DNA of 19,570 nt from Isotricha intestinalis (taxonomy: Eukaryota > Ciliophora > Litostomatea > Vestibuliferida > Isotrichidae): contig JAJJLU010000765.1 in assembly GCA_023807065.1 (NCBI GenBank), positions 1 through 19,570 of the forward strand. The letters run 5' to 3'. Shown piece by piece: positions 19,492 through 19,570 of the stretch (position 1 is its first letter; each line of letters starts with the position of its first letter). The translations under genes and the position numbers were made by a program. Under the pieces are notes generated by a model, which saw only the letters and a program-made list of their open reading frames with translations, made no database searches and was not told the DNA's origin.

Positions 19492-19570
19492 AATACTATT
19501 GGTGGAGTTAATAGTGCAAAAAAAGTTTTTGATATTTATTTAAGGAAAAAAAGTATATATGCAAGAAGAA
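19492..19570 (+). repeat. Right arm of the 79-bp inverted repeat, running to the window edge
   Basis: Read on the plus strand, this repeats codons 44-69 of the minus-strand gene exactly (beginning N-T-I-G-G-V-N-S). Identity starts at 19492; the base before it already differs, and the repeat is cut by the window end, so its full length is unknown. Just before the junction is a near-palindrome centred on ACTAGT (19481-19495). Confidence 0.95.

Noticed and set aside
19475..19496. A 22-nt GT...AG minus-strand segment resembling a tiny ciliate intron upstream of the last gene
   Set aside because: It spans the inverted-repeat junction, so its two ends may not be adjacent in the real genome, and no other gene here shows introns.
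1..19570. tRNA, rRNA or CRISPR features
   Set aside because: No T-arm consensus in a cloverleaf context, no rRNA-like GC-richer block and no direct-repeat array with spacers was found on either strand by eye.

Overview
The window looks like one end of a macronuclear chromosome from an extremely AT-rich ciliate. It opens with four perfect CCCCAAT units in the C-rich, 5'-terminal orientation of a left telomere. Genes are compact, and every large reading frame is uninterrupted (no introns needed) and uses the standard code: TAA, TAG and TGA all end genes here, and Trp is TGG. High AT, the standard code, Asn-rich proteins and a bacterial-type glycoside hydrolase would suit a gut litostome (rumen entodiniomorph type). 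That placement is an inference, not something the sequence proves.

Layout. 1-30 telomere; 304-1446 (+) PlsC/LPCAT-type lysophospholipid acyltransferase; 2141-2755 (-) small protein with an R-x4-H HEPN-like motif; about 2848-4634 (+) a heavily decayed pseudogene of a two-pass membrane protein; 5052-6536 (+) an intact paralogue of it; about 2.1 kb without a recognisable gene; 8680-9471 (+) a secreted protein of five 6-Cys EGF-like modules with a GPI-type tail; 10474-14646 (-) a P5B-type P-type ATPase; 15702-17627 (-) a GH2 glycosidase on a type II membrane anchor; 18499-19440 (-) a protein matching only the cytosolic C-terminal part of the same two-pass family. The left half is mostly on the plus strand and the right half on the minus strand.

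The most unusual signal is at the right edge. The last 79 bases (19492-19570) are a perfect reverse complement of 19233-19311, inside the last gene, with 180 bp between the arms. This is either a real fold-back rearrangement or, perhaps more likely, an amplification or assembly chimera. It would also explain why that gene appears to lack its membrane half.

The genes do not form an obvious pathway. A common theme is membranes and the cell surface: lipid remodelling, a P5B transporter, a membrane-anchored glycosidase, a putative GPI-linked Cys-rich protein, and three members (one intact, one dead, one partial) of an apparently ciliate-type two-TM family that I cannot assign to a named family. 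Its outline recalls Erv41/Erv46 cargo receptors, but that is a hypothesis only.
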